DNA of 64,000 nt from Anaerotruncus colihominis (GCF_010206195.1 NZ_VIQT01000024.1:62001-126000), one strand, 5' to 3'; counted from the stretch's first letter, positions 33,801-42,755 are shown. Numbers and translations are program-made. The notes: generated by a model from the letters alone, not told the origin.

Positions 33801-34067
33801 GGGGCAGGTTCCGGCATTTTTACAGGCTGCGCCGCAAACAGCAGGGCGGGCGCTGCGCGGCTGGCGTGGCTTTTGCAAGCACCCGCTTTTTTGAAAAAAG
33901 GCCGTAAAATCCAAAAAATAACAATGGTGCAAACTTTTGTTTGTCTGTATTTTTTGCAATAGAGCCGCCTGAATCCGGGCATACTGTTCATCAGGGGACG
34001 CCCGGCGCGTCCCGTGCATTCCCGGCGTCCTGTGCATGGGCGCGTAAAATAAACGGAGGTGGTATAA
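33801..34067. other. Intergenic region without recognisable gene
   Basis: Apart from another TTTTTTGAAAAAAGGC hairpin-like repeat near 33889-33903 I see nothing. The ribosome-binding site of the next small gene (GGAGGTGG) lies at its right end. Confidence 0.5.
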
Positions 34068-34247
34068 ATGAACAAATCGACGACGACCGCAGTCACTGGT
34101 GTGGCAATGGCCGCCTTGGCAGGCACTGCAGCTTATATGCTGAGTCATCGCAAGACAACACCCGCCAAAAAGCTCAAGCAGAATACCGCGAAAGCGATCC
34201 GCACGCTCGGCAGCGTGCTGGACAGTGTGGAAACAATGATGCGCTGA
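34068..34247 (+). CDS. Small 59-residue membrane-anchored protein (YtxH-like)
   Basis: The start follows GGAGGTGG. The peptide has a hydrophobic Ala-rich N-terminal segment (TAVTGVAMAALAGTAAYML), then a basic amphipathic helix rich in Lys, ending SVLDSVETMMR. Proteins of this size and layout (YtxH/CsbD-like) are common in Firmicutes and of unknown function. A strong terminator follows, so it is a genuine single-gene unit. Confidence 0.7.
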   Translation: MNKSTTTAVTGVAMAALAGTAAYMLSHRKTTPAKKLKQNTAKAIRTLGSVLDSVETMMR

Positions 34248-34264
34248 AGGCTGCCGCGAAAAAG

Positions 34265-34323
34265 GCCGCCGCCCGCTCCGCCCGCCCGATTTTCAGGGAA
34301 CGGACATGCGGGCGGCGGCTTTT
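34265..34323 (+). terminator. Terminator with 12-bp GC stem
   Basis: GCCGCCGCCCGC (34265-34276) and GCGGGCGGCGGC (34308-34319) are followed by TTTTT. It ends the small-protein transcript. Confidence 0.75.
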
Positions 34324-34372
34324 TAAATAGAAGCAGGCTGTCTGTAAGGTGAACGGATGTGCAAAATACAGC

Positions 34373-35740
34373 TTATCCAATCTGAATTTTCCCCTCCGGC
34401 ACAATCAGGCGGCGCTTGCGCGTGGATCGCGCCGCTAACGACAGAAAGAATGATACCGGACCGAGGCGCCCGATATACATGGAAAAGATAAGCAGCGACA
34501 GGCACAATGTGTTCGCCTGGGCCGAAATACCCGCGGACAATCCGACGGTCGCAAAGGCCGAAACGCTTTCAAGCAGTGCGTCAACACCGGCCACAGCGTG
34601 CGTCTCACGCATGGTCGCAACAATCGCGCCGGCCGTTATCGTCACAGCCAATACGCCCAGAATCATCACAGCGAATGATTTATAAACAGCGCCTTTTTCC
34701 ACGCGCCGGCCAAAGATCAGCGTATCCTCGTCGCCGCGAACCACACTGTAAACCATCATAAAAATGACTGCTACCGAGGTGATTTTGATGCCGCCGCCTG
34801 TTGAGCCGGGAGCCGCGCCGAAAAACATGAGCACAGACGACAGGATTTTTGTCACACTGTTCATTCCTTCAATGGAAAATACATTGAAGCCCGCCGTGCG
34901 GCAGCTTACGGAATGAAACCATGCCGCGCCGATTTTTTGCAAAGGCGGCATCGGCCCGAGTGTCGCTGAATTCGACCATTCAAAAACGGCTGTAATCAGC
35001 GTCCCCGCTAAGAGCAGAATCGCCGTTGCCGTCAGTACGACGCGCGTATGCAGCGTGAGCTGTTTTGTACGGCGGTATTGCGACAGGTCATAAACGACGA
35101 TAAAGCCGATACCGCCGATGATGATCAGAAAACCGACCACCGCAATGACAACCGGATTGCCGGCATAGCCGCACAGCGATAGAAAAGCCGTTTTACGGCC
35201 AAACAAATCAAAGCCGGCATTGCAGAAAGCGGACACCGCGGTGAATACTGAGATAAATATACCTTCCGCCCCAAATTCAGGTATAAACACAAACATCAGA
35301 ATGATAGCGCCGGCGCCCTCGACAACGGCGGCCGTCCTGATGACAAGGCGCAGCATACGATATACGTCAGGCTCCGAGAAAGCGACCGATTCCTGCGCCA
35401 GATGCATCCCGCGCAGCCCAAGTTTGCGTCCGATGATCACATTGAAAAATTGTGTCAGCGTGACAAGCCCAAGCCCGCCGATCTGAATCAGCAGCAAGAT
35501 GATCGCCTGACCAAGCAACGTCCAGTGTTGATAGGTATCGTACACAATCAAGCCCGTCACACATGTGGCGGAGGTCGCCGTAAACAGACAGTCCAAAAAC
35601 GGCGCGGGCTGTCCCGCGCGGCTGGAGGCTGGCAGCATCAGCAACAGCGTGCCGATTAAAATAAGGGCCGCAAAACTCAGGGCAATCACACGTGTAGGCG
35701 ATGAAAACAAGCGGCTTTTGCAGTTTTGTCTCTGTTCCAA
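34373..35740 (-). CDS. TrkH/KtrB-family potassium uptake channel
   Basis: The 455-residue protein has repeated M-P-M units; selectivity-filter-like segments include TATSATCVTGLIVYD and SVSCRTAGFNV. It has a typical C-terminal SFFLSLAARS end. It would form the membrane subunit of a Trk/Ktr K+ uptake system. No KtrA/TrkA gene is adjacent in the window, so the gating subunit must lie elsewhere. Confidence 0.9.
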   Translation of the reverse strand: MEQRQNCKSRLFSSPTRVIALSFAALILIGTLLLMLPASSRAGQPAPFLDCLFTATSATCVTGLIVYDTYQHWTLLGQAIILLLIQIGGLGLVTLTQFFNVIIGRKLGLRGMHLAQESVAFSEPDVYRMLRLVIRTAAVVEGAGAIILMFVFIPEFGAEGIFISVFTAVSAFCNAGFDLFGRKTAFLSLCGYAGNPVVIAVVGFLIIIGGIGFIVVYDLSQYRRTKQLTLHTRVVLTATAILLLAGTLITAVFEWSNSATLGPMPPLQKIGAAWFHSVSCRTAGFNVFSIEGMNSVTKILSSVLMFFGAAPGSTGGGIKITSVAVIFMMVYSVVRGDEDTLIFGRRVEKGAVYKSFAVMILGVLAVTITAGAIVATMRETHAVAGVDALLESVSAFATVGLSAGISAQANTLCLSLLIFSMYIGRLGPVSFFLSLAARSTRKRRLIVPEGKIQIG

Positions 35741-35775
35741 GCAATTTACAGCGCCTTTCTTTGCAAAAATATGAG

Positions 35776-36213
35776 CTACCTTTCTACCCTGATAACAGAA
35801 CTTTGGCTGGACAGATAACGACGCGCTTCGTTGATCAGATGTTTGTCGTTTTTAAAAGTGACCAGCATGTCGGCCTCATCAAGCAAACACCATTTATATT
35901 CACTGATTTCCTCCTCTTGCCGGCGCACCGTATCATCTCCATCAGGCGATGCGAGGAAATAGACAACCTGCTTTTTGACATGCGGCTTTGGAAAATATTC
36001 CACGCTCTGCCGAAACCCCTGGCAAAGCCCGACATCAAGCCCCGTTTCCTCTTTGATTTCGCGCAGCGCCGTCTGTGGCTCCGTTTCGCCCAACTCCACA
36101 TGTCCCTTTGGAAATGACCAATGGCCACCGTTTTTATGCCGGATCAGCAGCAGCTCCAGCCGTTCCTGCTTTTTGCGGTAAACAAGCGCACCGCAGGATT
36201 TCTCACGTATCAC
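35776..36213 (-). CDS. Nudix hydrolase (Ap4A hydrolase-like)
   Basis: The Nudix box GHVELGETEPQTALREIKEETGL is complete, with the G-x5-E-x7-REUxEExGU pattern. The N-terminal EKSCGALVYR is typical of bis(5'-nucleosyl)-tetraphosphatases. The chosen GTG start (145 residues) has AAAGGA about 10 bases before it. The frame also continues to an ATG at 36270 that would add 19 residues without a clear site. It is upstream of trkH in the same direction, with a 35-base gap. Confidence 0.82.
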   Translation of the reverse strand: MIREKSCGALVYRKKQERLELLLIRHKNGGHWSFPKGHVELGETEPQTALREIKEETGLDVGLCQGFRQSVEYFPKPHVKKQVVYFLASPDGDDTVRRQEEEISEYKWCLLDEADMLVTFKNDKHLINEARRYLSSQSSVIRVER

Positions 36214-36450
36214 AATCGTTTCATTCCTTTCAAGAGAAGCGCGGACCCACGCCCCGGTTTTCACATACACCGCGCACCGCGCGGGCTGTGCAGATATTTA
36301 TTAATATATCACGTTTGTATCTGTTTTAAAAGTCAAATCAGCAATTTCGCCAATAAAAAGCGCCCCACTCTGTACATTGGGTACAGGGGCTTGTTCACGC
36401 AGCGCAGTTGACAAGATGTCCCATCTTGGCTATAATAAAACGGTATCTTT

Positions 36451-36520
36451 GCGCCTGTAGCTCAGCAGGATAGAGCGACCGCCTCCTAAGCGGTAGGTCG
36501 TTCGAATCCTGTTGAGCCCG
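36451..36520 (+). pseudogene. Defective tRNA-Arg(CCT)-like sequence
   Basis: The D arm (GCTC/GAGC) and anticodon arm (ACCGC-CTCCTAA-GCGGT) are intact. The T stem lacks about four bases before TTCGAAT, and the 3' end (TTGAGCCCG) cannot pair with the 5' acceptor GCGCCTG. It appears to be a tRNA-Arg gene whose 3' part was damaged, next to a second tRNA-Arg and an ICE integration site. Confidence 0.6.
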
Positions 36521-36543
36521 AAAATTGAATATTTGTTGTATAA

Positions 36544-36620
36544 GCCCCCGTACCTCACCGGGATAGAGGGTCCGCCTCCTAAGCGGAATGTAGTGAGTTC
36601 GAGTCTCGCCGGGGGTGCCA
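36544..36620 (+). tRNA. tRNA-Arg (anticodon CCT)
   Basis: It is 77 bases long with encoded CCA. The acceptor is GCCCCCG/CGGGGGT, D stem CCTC/GAGG, anticodon stem TCCGC/GCGGA with loop CTCCTAA, and T arm GTGAG-TTCGAGT-CTCGC. The integrase gene of ICE-2 lies 178 bases downstream, so the 3' end of this tRNA is the probable attachment site. Confidence 0.88.
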
Positions 36621-36798
36621 AAACAACCGCTGTAAGCCATTTTTCGCTGGTTTGCAGCGGTTTTTGTTTTAAGCAAAAAGCGTATAGCAAAGGGAGAGTT
36701 TCAATTCAATTTTGTTGTATGCTTTGCTAATTGGATTTGAACGGTTTACAAACTCTTGCTAAAAAAAATCGCGTCCCTGCTAATTCGATTTTTCGGAC

Positions 36799-38193
36799 TC
36801 ATTTGCTGCCGGGTGTTGCTGAGAGCAGCGCCGCCAGAGTATTTGCCAGTTCTGGCGACTTGCGAAGCTGTTCCACCAGGGCCTCCAAATCCAAGGCGGC
36901 GGGTGCCGGTTCCTTTTCTTCCTCCGGGGGACGAACCGAACGCAAGTCAGGATTGGCGTAAAACGCACTCTCAAACTTCTGGGCGTTGATCTTGCGGTCC
37001 TCGTCCAGAATATGAGCATACACGCTGGTGATCATGTCAATCTCTGCGTGTCCCGTATCGCCCTGAGTGGCCTTCAGATCGCCGTGGTTGAGCTTCAGCT
37101 TGTAGGTGGTGCTGGAATGTCGGAGGGAATGAAAAACGACTCTGGGCAATCCAGCTTTCTCCCGCAGCTTTTCAAATTCCTTCAGGATGATACGATCCTC
37201 GCAAGGCCGACCATTGGGCAGTGCCACCACTAAATCGTAGTCCTGATACTCGTCACCGAGAAATCCCCGAAGTTCATCCTGGGAGGCTTTCCATTCTCGC
37301 AAAATGTAAGCCAGGGTCTTGGGAAGCCACACCTTGCGGATACTGGAATCGGTCTTTGGCTTTTTCAAGATGACTCTTGTGCTGGTGTTGGGAAATAAAG
37401 GCGTGAACACATGGTAGATGTCCTTTTGCCCCAACATCTCAATGGCCCGCTTGGAGGCCCGCGTCAGTTCCTTGTCGATGTAAACATAGGCATTGTCGGC
37501 AGCAATTTCTTCATCGGAGATGTGGACGTTGCTCCAGGTCAGCCCCAGAATTTCCCCCATACGCAATGAACAGGCAAAAGAGAGGTTCATAGCCACATAG
37601 AGCTTGCTGTCCGTACACTGATCCAAGGCGGTGCGGATCATTCCCGCATCCCAAATGTCCCGCTTTTTATATTCGCTCTTCGGTAGGATAACATTGTCAA
37701 AAGGATTTTTGGCAATCAGTTCCCAACGGACAGCTTGCTTAAAAGCACAACGCAGAAGTTTGATGATTTTCTCAATCGTTTGGTTTGTTACATATTGCGT
37801 TTTTGCTTTATGCATCTTCGTGGAAACAGCGGGAGTTTTCTGCAAAGTCTGGATGTACTTGTCCACGACTCGCGGCGTGACATCCTGGACCTTCAAATCT
37901 CCAATAATGGGGTTGATGTAGTTGGAGATCAGCGAGTTTTGGCTGTCGTACATGGATACGCCCCACCGCTTTTCACCATAGAGCGAAACAAAGTCCAAAA
38001 GGAACTCCGCAATGGTCTGATCGGTGGGCGGGAGAAAGGTTCTCGTGAACTGTTGATTCTCTACCTCCGCCTTACGCTTCAATGCGTCTTGGTAGGAAGT
38101 GCGGGTCTCCCATTTTTGCCGGGTCTCACCGTTCTCGTCCGTGTAGTTGTAGACGATAGAATAGTTCTTTTTGCGTTTGATGATAGATGCCAT
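36799..38193 (-). CDS. int: Tyrosine integrase of ICE-2
   Basis: The 464-residue phage-type recombinase has an N-terminal arm-binding region (about 1-60), a core-binding domain and the catalytic residues R in SLRMGEILGL, HSLRH and Y in ITSVYAHI. There is a C-terminal extension of about 70 Pro/Glu-rich residues. It differs in sequence and length from the ICE-1 integrase. It lies at the tRNA-proximal end of the element, which fits tRNA-targeting integrases. Confidence 0.92.
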   Translation of the reverse strand: MASIIKRKKNYSIVYNYTDENGETRQKWETRTSYQDALKRKAEVENQQFTRTFLPPTDQTIAEFLLDFVSLYGEKRWGVSMYDSQNSLISNYINPIIGDLKVQDVTPRVVDKYIQTLQKTPAVSTKMHKAKTQYVTNQTIEKIIKLLRCAFKQAVRWELIAKNPFDNVILPKSEYKKRDIWDAGMIRTALDQCTDSKLYVAMNLSFACSLRMGEILGLTWSNVHISDEEIAADNAYVYIDKELTRASKRAIEMLGQKDIYHVFTPLFPNTSTRVILKKPKTDSSIRKVWLPKTLAYILREWKASQDELRGFLGDEYQDYDLVVALPNGRPCEDRIILKEFEKLREKAGLPRVVFHSLRHSSTTYKLKLNHGDLKATQGDTGHAEIDMITSVYAHILDEDRKINAQKFESAFYANPDLRSVRPPEEEKEPAPAALDLEALVEQLRKSPELANTLAALLSATPGSK

Positions 38194-38214
38194 AGCGTTA
38201 CTTCCTTTCTTCTG

Positions 38215-38421
38215 TCACATATCGAGTGACTCCAGCCACTCGTCAAATGACCGCTTGGAAATCCGTATGGCGTTACCAATTCGTACGATTTTAAAGTGCT
38301 CTTCCTTCACGAGAAGATAAGCGGAAGTCCGACCAATGCCCAGGATATGAGCAATGTCCTCAACCGTATAAGTCCTTCGTTCTGGAGGCTCCTTCTTCGT
38401 ACCGTTCCATGTTTGTGACAT
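38215..38421 (-). CDS. xis: Excisionase-like helix-turn-helix protein
   Basis: The 68-residue protein has an HTH_17/excisionase domain (YTVEDIAHILGIGRTSAYLLV). The ATG at 38421 has AAAGGGGG upstream; in-frame upstream codons have no site. It lies 21 bases before int and is co-directional, the standard xis-int arrangement. Confidence 0.87.
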   Translation of the reverse strand: MSQTWNGTKKEPPERRTYTVEDIAHILGIGRTSAYLLVKEEHFKIVRIGNAIRISKRSFDEWLESLDM

Positions 38422-38950
38422 GGTTGCCCCCTTTCTAATCGGAAACGGCACGCAAAAGGGGTGTTCATTCATAACTTCCACCCTCATTGTACCGCGTCGT
38501 TTCGGGTTTGTCTGCTGCTAATGGAAAGTTTACGAATTATCCGTAAACAGAAAAGCAGAAGATTTATCTGAAAATAAAAGAGGCAAAAAACGGATGGCTG
38601 CTGGCCGCAGCTCCACGGGAATCTCACCCCGGCCCATGCTGATGGGTGCGCCGCGCAATGCTTTGAGGGCGTTCAACGCGGGAGTATCATTATCCTGCCT
38701 GTGCATCCTCGCCCACAGGCTGCCACACCTGTTTCGCGGCCTGGTTTTGTCGCTCACCTGTTTGGTAGGGGTCCCGTCCTGCGGACTTGCAACAGGGTCT
38801 TGGCGCACCGGCCGACCGGCTCCACACAGGCAGATCGTATCCGTCTGCCTTATGCTGCCCGAAGGCTTTCTTTGTCAAGGTGGGTTCAGTCCCCGGCATT
38901 GGCAAAAGAGGAAAGGGTAAGCCGATTGCATTCTGCCAGGGCTGAAAGGA
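38422..38950 (-). other. Spacer between Orf8-like gene and xis, conserved with ICE-1
   Basis: I see no convincing gene. The segment at about 38595-38640 is the inverted counterpart of 6777-6820 in ICE-1 (minus-strand reading GGGTGAGATTCCCGTGGAGC). A frame here containing GEIPVEL also appears in ICE-1, but neither frame has a ribosome-binding site. Shared position and sequence suggest a regulatory or recombination-related function. Confidence 0.5.
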
Positions 38951-39184
38951 TCAGGCGCGCATCACGGCCCGGATCAGTCGGATTTCCAGACAGCGCTTCA
39001 TGTGGGTATCCACGCACACATGAGGCGTTCCGTCCTTGTCATAGAGGGTACGGGTACACAGGCGGCTCATATAGTCGTCGTAGTACCGCAGCACTTGCTC
39101 CATGGCCTCGCTGTCACCGCTGGAGGCCGCGTGGATCACCCAAACGGGCGGCAGGTCCTTTCCCTTGTGGATGGGCTCTGTCAT
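38951..39184 (-). CDS. Tn916 Orf8-like helix-turn-helix protein
   Basis: The 77-residue protein has the HTH_16-type N-terminal region (VIHAASSGDSEAMEQVLRYYDDYMSRLC), as in Tn916 Orf8 and related elements. It starts 5 bases after the sigma-like gene stop, so the two are cotranscribed. In Tn916-type elements the pair affects expression of the recombination and transfer genes. Confidence 0.8.
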   Translation of the reverse strand: MTEPIHKGKDLPPVWVIHAASSGDSEAMEQVLRYYDDYMSRLCTRTLYDKDGTPHVCVDTHMKRCLEIRLIRAVMRA

Positions 39185-39189
39185 CTTCC

Positions 39190-39621
39190 TCAGCCTCCTT
39201 TCGGCATCAGCGCCGACAATGCTTCGCGCAGTTCTTGCAGCGCCCTCGTCCGGTGCCGCTGAACGGCGCTCCGGGACATCCCAACGAGATTGCCGATCTC
39301 ACCGTCTGCCAGGTCCAGGGTGCAGTGCAAAATCAAAATGCTCTGCTCCATCTGCGGCAAAGCGGAGAACGCTTCGGCCACAAGCTCATTGTCGATATGT
39401 AGATCGCAGCCGTGCGACGAGAACACGATGCTGTCGCTGGGGTAACGATCCACGACGCAGAGCTTGTCCAGCTCCGTCTGGGACAAGTCGCTAAAGAAAG
39501 CTTCACGCTCTCTTTGGCGTTTCATGTTCCGCAGGTAGGCTCTGGCCTCGTTTCGCAATACCTTCTTGCAAAAAGCATCGAACCGGCATTGCTCGCCATA
39601 GTCGCGGGGGTTAGATTCCAT
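39190..39621 (-). CDS. Tn916 Orf7-like sigma-70 family regulator
   Basis: The 143-residue protein has a region-2-like N-terminus (YGEQCRFDAFCKKVLRNEAR) and a region-4 HTH at the C-terminus (LPQMEQSILILHCTLDLADGEIGNLVGMSRSAVQRHRTRAL). ATG 39621 follows AAGGGGGTG; a start three codons upstream is also in frame. It is the presumed activator of xis-int and transfer gene transcription in ICE-2. Confidence 0.87.
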   Translation of the reverse strand: MESNPRDYGEQCRFDAFCKKVLRNEARAYLRNMKRQREREAFFSDLSQTELDKLCVVDRYPSDSIVFSSHGCDLHIDNELVAEAFSALPQMEQSILILHCTLDLADGEIGNLVGMSRSAVQRHRTRALQELREALSALMPKGG

Positions 39622-39835
39622 CAGTTTCACCCCCTTTCCATGGGGGGGATCAGGTGGTTCTCTCCCTTTCCGCTACTACCAATCCTGCGAGAGCGTGTTC
39701 TGCCCGCCAAACGCCTCCTTTTTGAAGAAAATTTGAGAAAATCAACGGCCAGCCAGCCCGACCGCAGGAAACGACAAAAAGCGCCCGGCAGGTCACAGAC
39801 CCACCGGACGCAATAGCGAGTAATATGAAGTTTAT

Positions 39836-39946
39836 TTACATGGTATAGTTCATACTCATGGCCGAACCTGTCCAACGAATGGAGCGGGCTTTTTTTGAGT
39901 GGCTAGCCCTTGTCAGATTAGGCGGGGACAGCATCCGGCGCAGCAT
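39836..39946 (-). CDS. Conserved short leader ORF upstream of sigma-like gene (ICE-2)
   Basis: The 36-codon ORF is preceded by AGGAGG and GCCGCC, exactly like the ICE-1 leader at 5612. It shares SKKA and AM-x-MNYTM with it, and here the reading frame stops immediately after MNYTM. The following GACCTGCCGGGCG-TTTTTGTC segment is common to both modules. Conservation suggests a leader peptide controlling the downstream sigma-like gene. Confidence 0.6.
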   Translation of the reverse strand: MLRRMLSPPNLTRASHSKKARSIRWTGSAMSMNYTM

Positions 39947-40112
39947 GGCGGCATCCTCCTTCTATGCCGCCGTGGAAGCTGTCAGGGCAAAGAACAACGG
40001 CGGCTCGAATCGAACCGCCGTGAAGAAAGTACTTTTGCGCGCAGAAAGCCGTCTGCCCCGCGGCGGTTTTTTTCTTTTCTGCCGCCGGGCAGATCATTGA
40101 GAATATAAAAAC
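39947..40112 (-). other. Intergenic region with two hairpins
   Basis: ACGGCGG-TTCGATTCGA-type arms (39998-40022) form a short hairpin, and TCTGCCC-GCGGCGG/CCGCCG-GCAGA (about 40050-40094) a longer one with a T-rich loop. These resemble the pair at 5449-5552 in front of the ICE-1 leader. They are likely terminators or attenuators preceding the ICE regulatory unit. Confidence 0.5.
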
Positions 40113-40156
40113 AGAGCCGATAACCTACGAGGTTTTCCCTCAGTGTTATCGGCTCT
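40113..40156 (-). terminator. Terminator overlapping the end of the KTR gene
   Basis: Perfect 12-bp arms AGAGCCGATAAC and GTTATCGGCTCT straddle the stop codon of the Cys-rich KTR gene. On the minus strand they are followed by a T-run (TTTTTATATTC). Confidence 0.75.
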
Positions 40157-40331
40157 GCGTCTTAGCGTCTGGCTCTTGGATAATAGATAGATTCAGTTGT
40201 CTTACCGCAATCAAGGTTTCATGTTTGCATTTCGGGCAATACAGCGGAAAGTTTTCCAGGACTGTATCATCGCGGATTTTCAATCGCGTTTTGCTGCCGC
40301 AAAAGGGGCATAAAATCCATTCTATCTTCAT
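40146..40331 (-). CDS. Cysteine-rich KTR domain protein
   Basis: The 61-residue protein has two CxxC pairs (CPFCGSKTRLKIR and YCPKCKHET), i.e. a zinc ribbon containing the K-T-R motif of the Cys_rich_KTR family. This family often accompanies resistance genes on ICEs. The start at 40331 is two bases from the YjdF stop, so it is coupled. Its function is unknown. Confidence 0.82.
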   Translation of the reverse strand: MKIEWILCPFCGSKTRLKIRDDTVLENFPLYCPKCKHETLIAVRQLNLSIIQEPDAKTQSR

Positions 40332-40332
40332 G

Positions 40333-40755
40333 TTATCTTCCTCTGTGCTTGGCTTTCTTCTTTTCCTGCCGTATGGCAAACTGGCGGTCTTTCTCCGCCT
40401 CTTTCTGCTTACGGCTCTTGGTTTTCCGTTCCAGCTTACATTGCTCATGCTGGAGTTTCAACGCCTGCTGCGCCTTTGTTCCAATGCCTTTATCCTGCAG
40501 TTGGCTTTGAATTTCGCGCTGCATACGTTTGGGATTGATTTTTCGCTCTATGGCTATCTCGGCCTGGATTGGAGGACTGAATTTCAACTTGTGCCAATTC
40601 TTCAGCAGAAACTCGTAGATCTCATAATCTTTGGGCTCTGAGCCAAAAGTGATTTTGCATACCTCGTACTTACCGTTATCCGTTCTTTCGTATAGACCGA
40701 TCCAAAACGGAGCTTCAAACAGGATGGTCAAACTGCTTTGGGGGCCTGAACTCAT
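40333..40755 (-). CDS. YjdF-family protein (DUF2992)
   Basis: The 140-residue protein has the N-terminal LTILFEAPFWIGLYER and ITFGSEPKDYEIYEFLLKN motifs of YjdF, and a highly charged Lys/Gln-rich C-terminal helix. YjdF of Bacillus is controlled by an azaaromatic-sensing riboswitch and is thought to relate to detoxification. Here no riboswitch is adjacent; it follows the PadR gene with a 4-base overlap. Confidence 0.83.
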   Translation of the reverse strand: MSSGPQSSLTILFEAPFWIGLYERTDNGKYEVCKITFGSEPKDYEIYEFLLKNWHKLKFSPPIQAEIAIERKINPKRMQREIQSQLQDKGIGTKAQQALKLQHEQCKLERKTKSRKQKEAEKDRQFAIRQEKKKAKHRGR

Positions 40756-41276
40756 TCTTCTAAGAACTGCCCTTCAAAGTGATCCAGCCATTCCAGAAGG
40801 GCGCGATAGAGAAGCTGCTGCTGCTCAAAAACCGTTCTCCCAACCAAAGGAATGTCTGCAAATTCCCGCGCATAGCCCTCGTTCGATTCAGCCGAGGACT
40901 GTATACTCCGGCGCAAAGCCGAAACCAGCTCCAACGCTTCGGCTTTGTCCATCTTGTTCAGATTGGTAATGACTACATTGAAATCGAATAACAGGGGCAC
41001 CGGGCCAGCGGCGCACGAGGCCATCAGTTCCTTGAAATACGCTCTGCCCTTATCGGTAATAGAATAAATGGCCTTATCCGCAAACTTATCACCCTTGACA
41101 ATATCGCTTTGGAGATAACCCTTCTCGCTCAACTGGAGTACTTTTCGATAAATAGAGGGGACACTTATTTTCGTCCAGCGGGAAAAATGGTGGTACTCAA
41201 CATCCTTTTGAATGTCATAGGCGCTTTGCGGTTTTTCCAATACAATACCAAGTATGACCAAATCGATTGACGACAT
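40752..41276 (-). CDS. PadR-family transcriptional regulator
   Basis: The 174-residue protein has the PadR winged helix (ILGIVLEKPQSAYDIQKDVEY, SIYRKVLQLSEKGYL, AIYSITDKGRAYF) and a C-terminal helical dimerisation domain (Vir_act_alpha_C-like). ATG 41276 has GGAGGTGG upstream. It is the first gene of a PadR-YjdF-KTR operon whose promoter overlaps a 38-bp palindrome, suggesting autorepression. Confidence 0.88.
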   Translation of the reverse strand: MSSIDLVILGIVLEKPQSAYDIQKDVEYHHFSRWTKISVPSIYRKVLQLSEKGYLQSDIVKGDKFADKAIYSITDKGRAYFKELMASCAAGPVPLLFDFNVVITNLNKMDKAEALELVSALRRSIQSSAESNEGYAREFADIPLVGRTVFEQQQLLYRALLEWLDHFEGQFLEE

Positions 41277-41291
41277 AACGCCACCTCCAGC

Positions 41292-41329
41292 TTTTACTAT
41301 TAACAATAGTACTATTGACAATAGTAAAA
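41292..41329. promoter_or_regulatory. 38-bp palindromic PadR operator
   Basis: TTTTACTATT at one end and AATAGTAAAA at the other frame a near-perfect palindrome built from ACTATTG/CAATAGT units, 16 bases before the PadR start. TTGACT-like -35 elements are embedded. PadR proteins bind ATAC/ATGT-type or similar AT-rich dyads; this is the natural autoregulatory site. Confidence 0.7.
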
Positions 41330-41344
41330 GTCAAGGGGCGTAAC

Positions 41345-42721
41345 TTACATTTCCGAATTGGACATAATCTGTTTTTCAGCCCTGGATAATTCCCGATGAA
41401 GGTGCAACGCCATAACCACAGTGATTACTACGGAAATTACATCTGCGATGGGTTGGGCATATAGGATTCCGTTCATTCCCCATACCATAGGCAGCAGCAA
41501 AATGACAGGAACGAAGCAGATGCCTTGTCTGCATGCTCCCAAAAAGAAACCTGCCGCCCCCTTGCCCAAAGCAAGAAACAGAGAGGAGTATACCGTGTAG
41601 AAACCGAAAAGAATAAATGTAAGGCCGTTCGCAAATAGGGATTTTTGACCGGCTATAATCATTTGAGTATCTCCCTCGGTAAATTGAGAGATAATCTGCG
41701 TGGAGAAAACGGCCATCACCAAGCCCACGACTAAGCAGAAACTTGTAGACCAAATGATTGAGGTTTTGATTGCTTCGCGCAGGCGATCAAACTTCTTTGC
41801 CCCATAGCTGAATCCGGCAATAGGCTGAAACCCTTTCAAAAATCCAAAGACAACAAGCGTTCCCATAGAAGTAATCCGCGTGACTGCCCCCATGCCTGCA
41901 ATGACCGAATCGCCATAATCACCGGATGCACGGTTGATCAGCGCAATCGAAAGACTTGTCAGCAGTTGGAATACTAAAGTAGGAATACCAATTTTCAAAA
42001 TTTCCGCCATCATTTGTCCAGTTGGAGAAAATGCTTTTACGCTGAAGGAAAATGCGCTTTTTTTGCGAAGAACATAGGTTAGATAAACAAGTGTGGATAC
42101 CATTTGCGAAATTGCTGTGGCAATTGCTGCACCCGCTACCCCCATGTCCAAAGCGTAGATGAAAAGAGGGTCCAATCCGATGTTCAATACGGCTCCCAGC
42201 AGCAAAGCGCACATGGTCGTCTTTGCGGCACCCTCGCTGCTTACAATGTTGTTCATTGTTACATTAAACACGTTAAAAATACAGGACAGCACATAAATTC
42301 TTGCGTATGTCATGGCATACGGCATAATCGTTTCTGTTGCACCCAACATTGCCAAAATTGGTTTGAGGAAAATTGTAGAAAACAGAATGATAATGGCACC
42401 AATCAGAATACTGCTATATAGTGCGGTGCTTGCCACCCTATTGGCGGTATCTTTATCTCCGCGCCCAAGCAGTCTTGACAGATAGGATGCGGCTCCGTTA
42501 CCGAACATAAGCCCCAAACCAACCACGACTTGTCCCAAGGGGAACACGACGGAAATAGCACCCATTTGACTTTCGCCCAGACCGCCCACAAAATAGGCAT
42601 CTACCAGATTATAGAGTGCATTGATCAACATCCCAATCATAATCGGTATGCCGAGGGCCATCAGAGCTTTGGGGATGGGCGCACTGCCCAAAAGCTCAAG
42701 TTTGTTGTTGCGTTCACTCAT
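41345..42721 (-). CDS. MATE-family efflux transporter (NorM/MepA-like)
   Basis: The 458-residue 12-TM protein has MATE hallmarks (PIMIGMLINALYNLVDAYFVGGLG and the mirrored second half). It is divergent from a second PadR gene across an intergenic region with three similar palindromes, so drug-responsive derepression is likely. It is distinct in sequence from the chromosomal MATE at 15490. It would be resistance cargo of ICE-2. Confidence 0.9.
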   Translation of the reverse strand: MSERNNKLELLGSAPIPKALMALGIPIMIGMLINALYNLVDAYFVGGLGESQMGAISVVFPLGQVVVGLGLMFGNGAASYLSRLLGRGDKDTANRVASTALYSSILIGAIIILFSTIFLKPILAMLGATETIMPYAMTYARIYVLSCIFNVFNVTMNNIVSSEGAAKTTMCALLLGAVLNIGLDPLFIYALDMGVAGAAIATAISQMVSTLVYLTYVLRKKSAFSFSVKAFSPTGQMMAEILKIGIPTLVFQLLTSLSIALINRASGDYGDSVIAGMGAVTRITSMGTLVVFGFLKGFQPIAGFSYGAKKFDRLREAIKTSIIWSTSFCLVVGLVMAVFSTQIISQFTEGDTQMIIAGQKSLFANGLTFILFGFYTVYSSLFLALGKGAAGFFLGACRQGICFVPVILLLPMVWGMNGILYAQPIADVISVVITVVMALHLHRELSRAEKQIMSNSEM

Positions 42722-42755
42722 TGTGGATACTTCCTCCTAAAAGAATAAATTACAG

